Shown in pieces: positions 8,715-17,762 of a DNA stretch of 64,000 bases (position 1 is the first letter of the stretch; each line of letters opens with the position of its first letter). The DNA is taken from contig NZ_NGNS01000007.1 in NCBI RefSeq assembly GCF_002165625.1, forward strand, positions 112,819 to 176,818, in the 5' to 3' direction. This stretch comes from Neiella marina. GTDB lineage: Bacteria > Pseudomonadota > Gammaproteobacteria > Enterobacterales > Neiellaceae. The notes under the pieces were generated by a model, which was not told the origin of the DNA, ran no database searches, and worked only from the letters and a program-made list of their open reading frames with translations. A program made the translations under genes and the position numbers.

Positions 8715-10690
8715 TAGTCATCCTCCCCAAAGTCGTCACTATCAAACTCGTTATCGATGTCATCATCACCTTTGTAGTAGCGTTCATCACCAGCCGGATC
8801 TTGGGTGGGCGCTGCGGGCTTAGGGGAGGGCGATGTGTTACGGCCTATCGGGGAGTGTGGAGGCTTCTGTTCAAATAAATCCTCAAAGACGACGGGTTGG
8901 CCAGGGATCTCCAGAGGAGTGTTATCGCCACGTCCAGGTGTTTTTCCAGGTGTGATGGGATCATCAGAGTCGACTTTTGTGGGAGTCTCTTCTTCAATTG
9001 TTTTGTGGAGCTGTTTTGCATTTAGTTCAGCAAATGTCGCGCGTTTAGATAGCTTATGACTGACGATAGGGACATCGAATTTCTGACTTGTTAGCTCATT
9101 GACAACGCTGATCCCTCGGGCATCTAAGTGATTGACGTAGATGTCGACAACTGGTTTTTGCTTGTGTTTGGTATTGCCATGCAAACGATGATAGAGCGCT
9201 TGGAGCTCCGCGCTATTAAACCACTGATTTTGATAGCAAACTCCTTTCACATGATGTAAGCGCCGATTTGGAATGTATAGACCACGGGTGTCAACTAAGT
9301 CGGTTAGGTGGTCAAGAAATACCGGGTGACGGTCACGTGCTTTGACTCGCCATACACTCGCGGGTGTTCTTCCTTGCAAGCCCGAGTGCGGAGAGTTGTG
9401 GTACTTTTCTATGTAAGCCCACAATTCACGCGTTATCTCATCAACCGTAAGCGACGCAGCTTTAATCAAGGTTTGGTCGGAGTATTTTTCCCTATCGAAT
9501 GCTCCCAAGTAACCATCCAAATCTTCACCCCATTTCGACTTCAGGGCTCCGATGAAACTCTCGACAAACGGTTTTAACCAAGGCGTCCGTGACGGCAAAA
9601 TGATTAGGTTTGATTTCAGGCCATGTTCAATAAACTCTTTGGTCGTTTGTGCTCGGTAGCCGGGACCTCCGTCCACAACGTAGACATATGCAATCCCGCC
9701 CATGGGAAACCGTGGATCACGTTTTTGGATAACGCTGTTTAGGATGCTCTGAATTACAATTGAGGCATCTTCTTTATGCTTACCCACAACGAGCTCCGCG
9801 CCAACGATGCAACGGGTACCACAGCAGATGAGAAAAGCGATACTCAGGGGACCAAGATAACGTCCATACTCATCCAGCACACCCACATTAAAATGTGCCA
9901 TATCGCACTCAACACGCTCTAAAATATTGTATTCTTCATGGCCCCCGAGGTTCATCCTCGCTTCCATACGACGGGCAACTTCACCGTCGTGGCTCGCAAT
10001 GACTTCAAGGCGAGGAAGGGCTTGAATTCGACGATGTATTGTCCGTTCAGAAGGAATTTTCACGCCGGTATAACCAAGCTTCTTTAGTTCGACGACGAGC
10101 GCTTCATGTATGTATGCCGCTTTTTTTTTCTGTTTGAAATGAAGATCAGTGATGAGCCGTTTCATTACCGTCTCAACGTCTTCATCTACGCGTGTTTTGT
10201 GATTCCTTTTTCCAACGACTTGTGCGGTCATGTCATGCTCATCAAGTACCCATTGATGGTACCAACGGCATACGGTCTTCCAGTGAGGCACTTCAGTGAA
10301 GCGATGTTCTCTGACAACGGCGGGAATGAGGCTGCTGAGGTAGGCTTCCGTTTGCGGATGGCGTTCACCTAGCATTGGTTTAACAAACGCTTCACGATAT
10401 CGCACCGTCTGTTGTTGGCGTGTTGTTAAACGTTCAAAATCTGGCCGAACACCTAACGGTCGCGCTAAGGTCAGCTTTTGGTTTTTTAGCCAATCAAGGA
10501 GCTTTTGAGGGCTATATGGAATGATCCGCCCATCACTATCAAACTCGATAGCTGCTTTATTTCGCTGCACATCCCAGACCACAATTTCGCCGAATTCCGG
10601 TACCTGACCATCATTAAATGACATACAAACGCGGTCGCCTAAGGTCAAATTTGCAGCAAGAGTCGGGAAATGGAGTAAAGGTCGTTTCAT
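8714..10690 (-). CDS. tnsB: TnsB-like DDE transposase of Tn7-like element 1
   Basis: A 658-residue RNase H-fold transposase that binds the element ends and carries out 3'-end cleavage and strand transfer. The catalytic triad is visible as D263 (VECDMAHF), D340 (VVDGGPGY) and E377 (FVESFIGAL), so D340 and E377 are 36 residues apart as in the D,D35-36E class. N-terminal helix-turn-helix segments lie at about residues 60-240 and a Mu-type C-terminal beta-barrel follows. The tail (about residues 560-658) is acidic and proline-rich, as expected for contact with TnsC. It overlaps tnsA by 4 bases. Confidence 0.93.
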   Translation of the reverse strand: MKRPLLHFPTLAANLTLGDRVCMSFNDGQVPEFGEIVVWDVQRNKAAIEFDSDGRIIPYSPQKLLDWLKNQKLTLARPLGVRPDFERLTTRQQQTVRYREAFVKPMLGERHPQTEAYLSSLIPAVVREHRFTEVPHWKTVCRWYHQWVLDEHDMTAQVVGKRNHKTRVDEDVETVMKRLITDLHFKQKKKAAYIHEALVVELKKLGYTGVKIPSERTIHRRIQALPRLEVIASHDGEVARRMEARMNLGGHEEYNILERVECDMAHFNVGVLDEYGRYLGPLSIAFLICCGTRCIVGAELVVGKHKEDASIVIQSILNSVIQKRDPRFPMGGIAYVYVVDGGPGYRAQTTKEFIEHGLKSNLIILPSRTPWLKPFVESFIGALKSKWGEDLDGYLGAFDREKYSDQTLIKAASLTVDEITRELWAYIEKYHNSPHSGLQGRTPASVWRVKARDRHPVFLDHLTDLVDTRGLYIPNRRLHHVKGVCYQNQWFNSAELQALYHRLHGNTKHKQKPVVDIYVNHLDARGISVVNELTSQKFDVPIVSHKLSKRATFAELNAKQLHKTIEEETPTKVDSDDPITPGKTPGRGDNTPLEIPGQPVVFEDLFEQKPPHSPIGRNTSPSPKPAAPTQDPAGDERYYKGDDDIDNEFDSDDFGEDD

Positions 10691-11322
10691 CGGAAAAACA
10701 CCTCGGTTTGATCGGTAATCAGTTCGTCAAAGTTACAATCGACGAGTTTGTGAGCAACTAAGGCATAGGCGTAGGTCGGCGGCAGCTGACGCTGAGCGAG
10801 GTAGTCCACCAGACCTGCCATTGTGGTTTGATTACCAATCGATTTTTTCAGTGTTAGAAGGCTAATGCTGTGCAGAGGCTGAATACGTTTGTAGCCGATC
10901 AATAGCTTATAGTTTTCGAGCCGATCGCCTTTGGCAATATCATTTTCTGTGATGACTCCAAGGGTACGTTTCTGCGTATTCCACAGGTGCGTGCGAACAC
11001 ATGCCATCAAGTGCTCAAACGCTTCGCCTTTCGCGAAACGGCTCAGCTTAATTTCGATGTAGTCGTCAACACCAATCCCGATTAGTGCAAAATCGGGGGT
11101 ATAACCCAGCAACTCACCAGTGTCTAAATCTGGGTATTGAAGACGGATCGGTTGTGAGACTATCCGGTGAACCTCATCTCTAAACTCGAAATCGAGCAAG
11201 AAGTGACTCTCAAGCTTGCTGTCATCCAGCCAGAGGTGACGTCCAGACTTGTAGCTGTAGCCATAGCGAGTCGATTTGCCCTTACTCTGTTTGTTTAGGC
11301 GTCTGCCGTAGTTGTGAGCCAT
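10687..11322 (-). CDS. tnsA: TnsA-like endonuclease of Tn7-like element 1
   Basis: A 211-residue restriction-fold nuclease that cuts the 5' strands at the transposon ends, allowing cut-and-paste movement with TnsB. The active-site pattern E38 (KLESHF), D77 (YTPDF) and E90-x-K92 (YIEIK) is intact. A C-terminal winged-helix region follows. It is translationally coupled to tnsB (4-base overlap) and preceded by a small co-oriented gene 13 bases upstream. Confidence 0.92.
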   Translation of the reverse strand: MAHNYGRRLNKQSKGKSTRYGYSYKSGRHLWLDDSKLESHFLLDFEFRDEVHRIVSQPIRLQYPDLDTGELLGYTPDFALIGIGVDDYIEIKLSRFAKGEAFEHLMACVRTHLWNTQKRTLGVITENDIAKGDRLENYKLLIGYKRIQPLHSISLLTLKKSIGNQTTMAGLVDYLAQRQLPPTYAYALVAHKLVDCNFDELITDQTEVFFR

Positions 11323-11335
11323 GCATTTCCCCCTG

Positions 11336-11773
11336 CTATGACAAATCCCTTTTTAGAGAAGAGGCCTTGTCTACAGAGCCGGGTAAAGCGGCATTTGAGC
11401 GCCGATCTCGCTGTATAGATTTTTGGGCGCTGGAGTTGAGCTGACGCAGTAAAAATGCGTATTGAGCGCTTTTACCTTGTCGGATTGCGTCCTCGATGAT
11501 CTGTATTCGCAGATCGCCCCCATCTTTAAACCACCTGCGACGCCAACTCATGAGTTCTTTGGGGGATGGGGCTCGAGCGAAATTATTTTCTGCCGTAACG
11601 CTCTCGATTGTTTCAGCTAAAGGTTCTTGATGGGCAGCGAATCTTCTCGCTAGTAGTGACATCAGGTGCTTCCAGCGATAGAAGTACTCTGCTTTCAACT
11701 CATCACTTAGTACTTCTGTGATGTCATCTGAAGAGGGTTTTGAGCGTTTCTTTCGGTTTGATAACGGCTGCAT
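11336..11773 (-). CDS. Small basic protein heading the tnsABCD operon
   Basis: A 145-residue, strongly basic protein starting MQPLSNRKKRSK. The segment SPKELMSWRRRWFKDGGD (about residues 70-87) looks like a helix-turn-helix of the kind seen in transposase DNA-binding domains. It lies 13 bases upstream of tnsA on the same strand and so is the first gene of the operon. Tn7 has no equivalent gene in this position; it may be an operon regulator or an accessory end-binding protein. Function unknown. Confidence 0.6.
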   Translation of the reverse strand: MQPLSNRKKRSKPSSDDITEVLSDELKAEYFYRWKHLMSLLARRFAAHQEPLAETIESVTAENNFARAPSPKELMSWRRRWFKDGGDLRIQIIEDAIRQGKSAQYAFLLRQLNSSAQKSIQRDRRSNAALPGSVDKASSLKRDLS

Positions 11774-12312
11774 TTTGAGAGTTCCAATATGAATTTCATA
11801 GCAGCATGAGGTATGCGTAACCCATTGTAAATACAGTGAAATATAACTATACAGAAAGTAAAAATGTCAGTGTTATCAGGGGCTTTTATTTCCGTATAGA
11901 TATGTCTGTAACGAAAACCTAAGCAATTCAATGGGTCATCAAAAAGTGGCAAATTTAGCTATCACGACACCCGTCGCGGAATGTCAATAAAACTGGTAAA
12001 AACCGCCTTCAAAAAAAATTTTTTCGAATTTAGCCGAAGTCCTCAAAACTCGTATTTTTGAGCAAAATACCGTCAATCCGCACGCTCAATCGGTAAGCCC
12101 TATAGGCCTCGGCGCATACATTTGGGGCAAGTCTTTTAGCGCAAAACACGAGGTAGCGTTCAATCCCTGATCACCTAAGTTCTAACAACGCAACATTTGC
12201 TGATAAATTAGCCTGTTAGTGTCAAAACTTGCGCTCGGTACGCCTTGTATTTGAATGTGTCTGATACACTGCGCGAATACTTTCGCGTCTTCTTATCAAG
12301 GCATCGCATTCA
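11774..12312. other. Intergenic region between the divergent tns and hsd operons
   Basis: 539 bases without a credible gene. It must hold the promoters of both divergent operons and, if element 1 has its tnsA-side end here, the transposon end. An A/T tract occurs near 12016-12034. A short dyad (GTGT, CTGA, TACAC) lies near 12256. I could not identify repeated transposase sites by eye. Confidence 0.5.
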
Positions 12313-13929
12313 ATGGCAGATTTTAAAAAAATTGAGCAGCTGGAAAAGCAGCTCTGGAGCGCAGCCGACAGCCTTCGCGCCAATACTGGTTTAACTTCCC
12401 AAGAGTACTCTCGGCCAATTCTGGGCCTTATCTTCCTTCGCTACGCTGAGTACCGCTTCAACCTGGCAAAAGAAAAACTGGGTGGTTCGTCTCGCCGCCG
12501 TGCGGCAGCCTCTAAAGACAGTATCAAAGCGCGTATTCAAGCGGAGGGCGCAATGTATGTGCCAGACGAGGCGCTATATTCCAATCTGCTTGAGCTACCG
12601 GAAGGTGCAAACATCGGCTTGAACGTCAACGAAGCCATGAAGGCGCTGGAAGCTGAAAACGAATCGATTAAAGATGCGCTACCGAAGACCTACACTCGAT
12701 TTGATAACGACATCCTTAAAGGTCTGCTTAAGAACTTTACCGCAATTGATTTTAGCCTTGGCTCAGACGTGTTTGGCCGTATCTACGAATACTTCCTCAA
12801 CGAGTTTGCCAAATCTGAAGGCCAGGGCGGTGGCGAGTTCTTCACACCATCAACACTGGTACGCTTGATCACCGAAATCATCGAGCCATTTCACGGAAAG
12901 ATTCTTGACCCTGCGTGCGGCAGCGGCGGAATGTTCGTCAGCAGTGCAAGCTTTGTTGAAGAACATAACCGCAGCGCATCTGATGAGCTTTCAATCTTTG
13001 GTCAGGAAAAAACAGGCGATACTGTTCGACTATCTAAGATGAACCTTGCGGTACACGGCCTACAAGGTGATATTCGCGAGGGTAACTCTTACTACGAAGA
13101 CCCTTTCCATCTTGCTCAAGGTGATGGTGGCCACGGTCAGTTTGATTTCGTGATGGCAAACCCGCCATTCAACGTCAACGAAATTCAGAAAGAACGCCTG
13201 GAAGGCGACAAACAGCGCTTTCCGCACGGAATGCCACGCAACGATAACGGCAACTACATCTGGATACAGATGTTCTATTCTGCGCTGAACAAATCAGGTC
13301 GAGCTGGGTTTGTCATGGCTAACTCGGCTTCTGATGCGAGGCAGTCAGAGCTAGAAATACGCCAGAAGATGATTGAGCAAGATGCTGTAGATGTGATGAT
13401 TGCTGTTTCAAGCAACTTCTTCTACACGGTAACGCTGCCTTGTACTCTATGGTTCTTCGACAAGATGAAGAACCACGAAAACAAAGGCAAAGTACTGTTC
13501 ATCGATGCGCGACATATCTTCCGCCAAGTAACCCGTGCAGTGCGCGATTACACCAGCGAACAACTCGATTTCATCGCAAATATCGTCCGACTCTATCGCG
13601 GTGAGCAGCCTGACCACACGTACCTTGAGAATTATCCTGACGAGGGCAACACCAGCGAATGGAAGCTGGATAAGCATTTTCCAGATGGCAAATACCAGGA
13701 TATTGCTGGGCTTTGTAAAGTGGCCACAGTGGCCGAAATCAAAGAGCAAGGCTACAGCCTTAACCCAGGCCGCTATGTCGGTGTCGCCCAAGGCGAAGAA
13801 GAGCATGACGAAGACTTTGCGTTAAAGCTGGAGTCGTTGCAGGAAGAGCTGGAACAGCTCAACAAAGAATCTCGCGATCTTGAAAGGGATATTGCAAACA
13901 ACGTCAGCAACGTATTGAGGTTGATGTGA
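12313..13929 (+). CDS. hsdM: Type I restriction-modification system adenine methyltransferase subunit
   Basis: A 538-residue N6-adenine DNA methyltransferase, the modification subunit of a type I R-M complex with HsdS and HsdR. The N-terminal helical HsdM domain (about residues 5-150) is followed by the SAM motif DPACGSGG near residue 198 and the catalytic motif NPPF near residue 283. It protects host DNA and, with HsdS, defines the target. It is the first gene of a five-gene plus-strand operon; the hsdS start overlaps its stop. Confidence 0.95.
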   Translation: MADFKKIEQLEKQLWSAADSLRANTGLTSQEYSRPILGLIFLRYAEYRFNLAKEKLGGSSRRRAAASKDSIKARIQAEGAMYVPDEALYSNLLELPEGANIGLNVNEAMKALEAENESIKDALPKTYTRFDNDILKGLLKNFTAIDFSLGSDVFGRIYEYFLNEFAKSEGQGGGEFFTPSTLVRLITEIIEPFHGKILDPACGSGGMFVSSASFVEEHNRSASDELSIFGQEKTGDTVRLSKMNLAVHGLQGDIREGNSYYEDPFHLAQGDGGHGQFDFVMANPPFNVNEIQKERLEGDKQRFPHGMPRNDNGNYIWIQMFYSALNKSGRAGFVMANSASDARQSELEIRQKMIEQDAVDVMIAVSSNFFYTVTLPCTLWFFDKMKNHENKGKVLFIDARHIFRQVTRAVRDYTSEQLDFIANIVRLYRGEQPDHTYLENYPDEGNTSEWKLDKHFPDGKYQDIAGLCKVATVAEIKEQGYSLNPGRYVGVAQGEEEHDEDFALKLESLQEELEQLNKESRDLERDIANNVSNVLRLM

Positions 13930-14999
13930 TGCGCAGCCACAAACTTGGTGAACTGGTGACCTTCCACTATGGAAAGTCGCTGCCGAAAAGTAAGCGGGTT
14001 GATGGACAATTCCCCGTTATGAGTTCCGCCGGAGTCACTGGTTTCCATAATGATTTTTTAGTTAAAGGACCAGGCTTAATTGTTGGAAGAAAAGGTTCAA
14101 TCGGTACTGTTTATTATGAGGAAAGAGATTTCTTTCCCATAGATACATGCTTTTACCTGACCGTTAATGACCCAAGTGTTTTGGACTTGAGATATTTATA
14201 TTACCTGCTGTCATTATCTAATCTAAAGGACCTGAACTCCGATGCGGCGGTGCCAGGATTAAACCGTGATATTGCCTACTTACAGACAATCCAGATTCCA
14301 GACAAGAACGCCCAGTTGAGTTGTGTGTCACTTTTAGATAAGTATGACTATCTCATCACAAACAATAACCGCCGTATTGCGATTCTGGTGGAGATGGCTC
14401 AATCCCTCTACCGCGAGTGGTTCGTCAACTTCCGCTACCCTGGCCACGAAAACCAAACTCTCATCGACTCGGCACTTGGGCCAATTCCTGAGGGCTGGGA
14501 GGTTAAAACGCTTCGGGGTGTTTTGGAATTAGCGTATGGAAAAGCGCTGAAAAAGGCTGACCGTAAAGGTGGACCTGTCTCAGTTTATGGAAGTGGTGGT
14601 AACGTAGGTAGTCACGAGGTTTCGATAACTCAAGGGCCTTGCATCATTGTCGGAAGAAAAGGCAATGTTGGAAAAGTGTTTTGGGTTGATAGTGATTGCT
14701 GGCCAATCGATACTGTCTTTTATGTCAAATCGCCTTTGTCAAAGTACTTTTTGTACCAGAACCTAAGACTTCAAAAATTCTACAACTCCGATGCAGCTGT
14801 TCCTGGGCTGAATCGGGACTCAGCCTACAGCAATAACATCTTAGTTCCGCCAGATGGCCTGTTGGACAACTTCGATGAGTGCGCTAAGAGTTTGTTTGAT
14901 ATGCGATATCGGTTAGAAAGATCAAATAACTTGCTGAAAATGCAACGTGATCTCTTACTTCCAAAATTGATTTCAGGACAGATAGAGTTAAAGGATTAA
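13929..14999 (+). CDS. hsdS: Type I restriction-modification specificity subunit
   Basis: A roughly 356-residue specificity subunit with two target recognition domains and two conserved spacer helices. Both recognition domains carry the same motifs: IVGRKGSIG and IVGRKGNVG, then FPIDTCFYL and WPIDTVFYV, then NSDAAVPGLNRD in each half. The repeat suggests that both halves of the bipartite target are read by related domains. The ATG overlaps the hsdM TGA by one base; a GTG three bases upstream is an alternative. It is followed by SIR2 rather than directly by hsdR. Confidence 0.93.
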   Translation: MRSHKLGELVTFHYGKSLPKSKRVDGQFPVMSSAGVTGFHNDFLVKGPGLIVGRKGSIGTVYYEERDFFPIDTCFYLTVNDPSVLDLRYLYYLLSLSNLKDLNSDAAVPGLNRDIAYLQTIQIPDKNAQLSCVSLLDKYDYLITNNNRRIAILVEMAQSLYREWFVNFRYPGHENQTLIDSALGPIPEGWEVKTLRGVLELAYGKALKKADRKGGPVSVYGSGGNVGSHEVSITQGPCIIVGRKGNVGKVFWVDSDCWPIDTVFYVKSPLSKYFLYQNLRLQKFYNSDAAVPGLNRDSAYSNNILVPPDGLLDNFDECAKSLFDMRYRLERSNNLLKMQRDLLLPKLISGQIELKD

Positions 15000-15002
15000 A
15001 CG

Positions 15003-16016
15003 GTGAGTGAATTCGACTTTTATTCCCAAGCACAAAAGTACTACCAGAAGAGTCCTCTCATTATTCTTGGTAGCGGAGCATCAGCTGCTTTTGGGCTGTC
15101 AGGGATGAGCCAGTTGGCTGAGTACTTAATTGCGGAAGTGTCGACAGATGGTATCGAGGCCACAGAGGCAGAGAGCTGGGACCGCTTCAAAGCATTACTG
15201 ATATCTGGTACTGACCTAGAATCTGCTTTGCACGAAGTTAGGTTACCGGAGGCACTCGCCTCTGAAGTAGTGAGAGCTACTTGGACTCTTTTAAACCCCC
15301 AGGATACAAAAGTTTTTAGTGATTCACTCTTGAGTGCTGAAACTTTCCCTCTCGCTCAGTTGATTTCGGGGTTGTTTCGCTCGGTTTCGGATCAAGTGAA
15401 CATTGTTACAACGAACTATGACCGCATTGCTGAATACGCAGCCGAACAGGCCGGAGCACATCACTACACAGGCTTTTCTCATGGCTATCGTAGGTTGCAA
15501 GCACCTCCTACAGCCGTCAAAGCTAATCGAATCGTTAACATACTAAAGGTACACGGCAGTTTAGATTGGTTTCTTAGTCCCTTAGGTGATGTTGTGGGTT
15601 TAAATCAGTGCCAAGCTATCCCTGAGGGTCATACTCCGCAGATAGTGACTCCAGGCATAGAAAAGTACGCCGCCACATATCACGAGCCTTTCCGAAGCAT
15701 CATTCAGGCAGCAGATGAGGCGATCCGGAATAGTGACTCCTACTTGTGCGTAGGATTCGGCTTCAATGATGAGCATATTCAAGAGAAGCTTGTAGAAAAG
15801 TGTGTAAGAGATGGTGGAAGTATCACACTGATTACTTGGGCTTTAAGCGATAAGGCTAGGCAGTTTTTACTATCCGGCCAAATCAAAAATTACCTCGCTA
15901 TAGAGCGAGGTGAAAGTGACAACGAATCCATAATTTACAGCTCAGAGGCAGACTCCCCTGTGACAACCGGACAGGATTTTTGGAGTTTATCAGGTTACCT
16001 AAGCTTGGTTCTTTAA
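15003..16016 (+). CDS. SIR2-family NADase-like defence protein, copy 1
   Basis: A 337-residue SIR2-fold protein with the nucleotide-binding loop GSGASAAFGL (about residue 23), TTNYDRIAE, KVHGSLDW and GFGFND, the usual bacterial defence SIR2 set. Paired with HerA in the next gene, it matches the two-gene SIR2-HerA (Nezha-type) system, in which phage infection triggers NAD+ loss or nuclease activity. It starts with GTG 3 bases after hsdS and is embedded in the hsd operon. That it acts with HerA and not as an R-M subunit is inferred from the pair's occurrence elsewhere. Confidence 0.88.
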   Translation: MSEFDFYSQAQKYYQKSPLIILGSGASAAFGLSGMSQLAEYLIAEVSTDGIEATEAESWDRFKALLISGTDLESALHEVRLPEALASEVVRATWTLLNPQDTKVFSDSLLSAETFPLAQLISGLFRSVSDQVNIVTTNYDRIAEYAAEQAGAHHYTGFSHGYRRLQAPPTAVKANRIVNILKVHGSLDWFLSPLGDVVGLNQCQAIPEGHTPQIVTPGIEKYAATYHEPFRSIIQAADEAIRNSDSYLCVGFGFNDEHIQEKLVEKCVRDGGSITLITWALSDKARQFLLSGQIKNYLAIERGESDNESIIYSSEADSPVTTGQDFWSLSGYLSLVL

Positions 16017-16029
16017 GGAGGAAGAAATA

Positions 16030-17757
16030 GTGCCATTATTCAACTACACAGATGAGCAAGCACTTGGAAAAGTAGCATCAGTAGATACAACAACAGTCGT
16101 TGTCGAAGTGTCAGACAGTGAACTATTGAAGAGACTTCAGGTAAACAGGTTAGCAGTTCTACAAAGTGCCAAGCCAGGACAACACTTGATAGGGCTAATT
16201 TCTCAGGTCACCAGAAAAAAACTTTTCGATATCGAAGAGAGCGATGAAGAGAAAAACAATGAGCAAAACCTGTGTAAGGTAGCCCTCATTGGAACAATGC
16301 TAGACCGCGATGGTGAGCGTCACAACGTATTCAGAAGGACGCTTGAAAGTGTCCCTGAAATAGACGCAAATTGCTTTGCATTGGAAGGCGCTGAATTGAC
16401 GGCTTTCATGCAAGTTCTTTCAAATGCTGCCGCCGATGGAAAATCACTAACGCTCGGCAAGTACACACTTGATGACAACGCTACTGCGTACTTGAACGGA
16501 AACAAGTTCTTCCAACGCCACGCGTTTATCGGTGGTAGCACGGGGTCAGGGAAATCTTGGACTACGGCTAAAATCATTGAACAGATGGCTAAATTACAAG
16601 CATCGAATGCGATCGTCTTTGACCTGCACGGAGAATATGCACCCTTGCAGCACGATGGTTTAAAACACTACAAAGTGGCGGGGCCAGGTGAAGTTGAATC
16701 GGGTAAGACGATAGCGGATGGAGCGATTTACTTGCCATATTGGCTGTTATCTTATGAGGCCTTAGTGTCGCTGTTCGTAGACCGTTCTGATCAAAATGCT
16801 CCGAATCAAGCGATGATCATGTCTCGTGAAGTAAATTCTGCCAAGCAAAGATATTTAGAAGATGGAGGGCACGCAGACATCCTCCACAGCTTTACTGTAG
16901 ATAGTCCAGTGCCGTTCGATATACGCGTACTACTTCAGAGTCTGGGCGATATTAATTCTCAAATGGTTCCGGGGGCCAGCGCAGGTAAACAGAAACAAGG
17001 AGAGTTCTACGGTAAGTTGTCGAGGCTCATTGCTCGTTTAGAAAACAAGGTAACTGATCGGCGGCTAGGGTTCTTATTTCAGGGAGGAGCCGACACTCTT
17101 GAGTTTGACTGGCTTGCTAAGCTTACTGATGCTCTACTGGGAAGCACAAAGGAGAACGAGCAAGGTGGTATCAAGATAATCGATTTTTCTGAGGTGCCCT
17201 CCGATATTCTCCCGCTAATAGTCTCCCTTGTTGCTCGTTTAGCATTTTCCATTCAACAATGGACGCCAACTGAAGAACGCCATCCTGTAGCCTTACTATG
17301 TGATGAAGCTCATTTGTACATTCCACAGCGTAATATGGCTGGGGCAGCTGACGATATATCCATTGATATATTCGAGCGAATTGCAAAAGAGGGGCGCAAA
17401 TACGGAGTTAGTTTGGTTGTCATCAGTCAAAGGCCATCAGAAGTAAACAAGACCATGTTGAGCCAATGTAGTAATTTCGTATCCATGCGCTTAACGAATG
17501 CTGATGATCAGTCTGTAGTCAAAAGGTTACTTCCCGACAGCCTAGGTGGATTCAGTGATGTTCTTCCAACACTTGATACAGGCGAGGCTCTTGTTGTTGG
17601 TGATGCCAGCCTGCTGCCTAGCCGAATAAGAATCGATGAACCGACCCATAAACCCAACAGTGGAACTGTAGATTTCTGGGATGAATGGCAAACTGATGCA
17701 AGAGATGGACGGATTGCAAAAGCAATTGATAACTGGCGCAAACAAAACATTCAGTAG
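16030..17757 (+). CDS. HerA-like hexameric ATPase/translocase, copy 1
   Basis: A 575-residue FtsK/HerA-superfamily ATPase. An N-terminal HAS-barrel (about residues 1-95) precedes Walker A GSTGSGKS near residue 167 and Walker B LLCDEAHLY near residue 422. An arginine-finger region follows near KEGRKYGVS. It should form a ring that assembles with the SIR2 protein. It starts with GTG after an AAGGAGG ribosome site, and the hsdR reading frame begins at its stop codon. It is clearly paralogous to the HerA encoded at 23102-24841. Confidence 0.9.
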   Translation: MPLFNYTDEQALGKVASVDTTTVVVEVSDSELLKRLQVNRLAVLQSAKPGQHLIGLISQVTRKKLFDIEESDEEKNNEQNLCKVALIGTMLDRDGERHNVFRRTLESVPEIDANCFALEGAELTAFMQVLSNAAADGKSLTLGKYTLDDNATAYLNGNKFFQRHAFIGGSTGSGKSWTTAKIIEQMAKLQASNAIVFDLHGEYAPLQHDGLKHYKVAGPGEVESGKTIADGAIYLPYWLLSYEALVSLFVDRSDQNAPNQAMIMSREVNSAKQRYLEDGGHADILHSFTVDSPVPFDIRVLLQSLGDINSQMVPGASAGKQKQGEFYGKLSRLIARLENKVTDRRLGFLFQGGADTLEFDWLAKLTDALLGSTKENEQGGIKIIDFSEVPSDILPLIVSLVARLAFSIQQWTPTEERHPVALLCDEAHLYIPQRNMAGAADDISIDIFERIAKEGRKYGVSLVVISQRPSEVNKTMLSQCSNFVSMRLTNADDQSVVKRLLPDSLGGFSDVLPTLDTGEALVVGDASLLPSRIRIDEPTHKPNSGTVDFWDEWQTDARDGRIAKAIDNWRKQNIQ

Positions 17758-17762
17758 TGGTA

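Noticed and set aside
11774..12312. Transposon end of element 1
   Set aside because: It is the expected place, but no repeated boxes or clear terminal sequence could be identified by eye, so no end is annotated.
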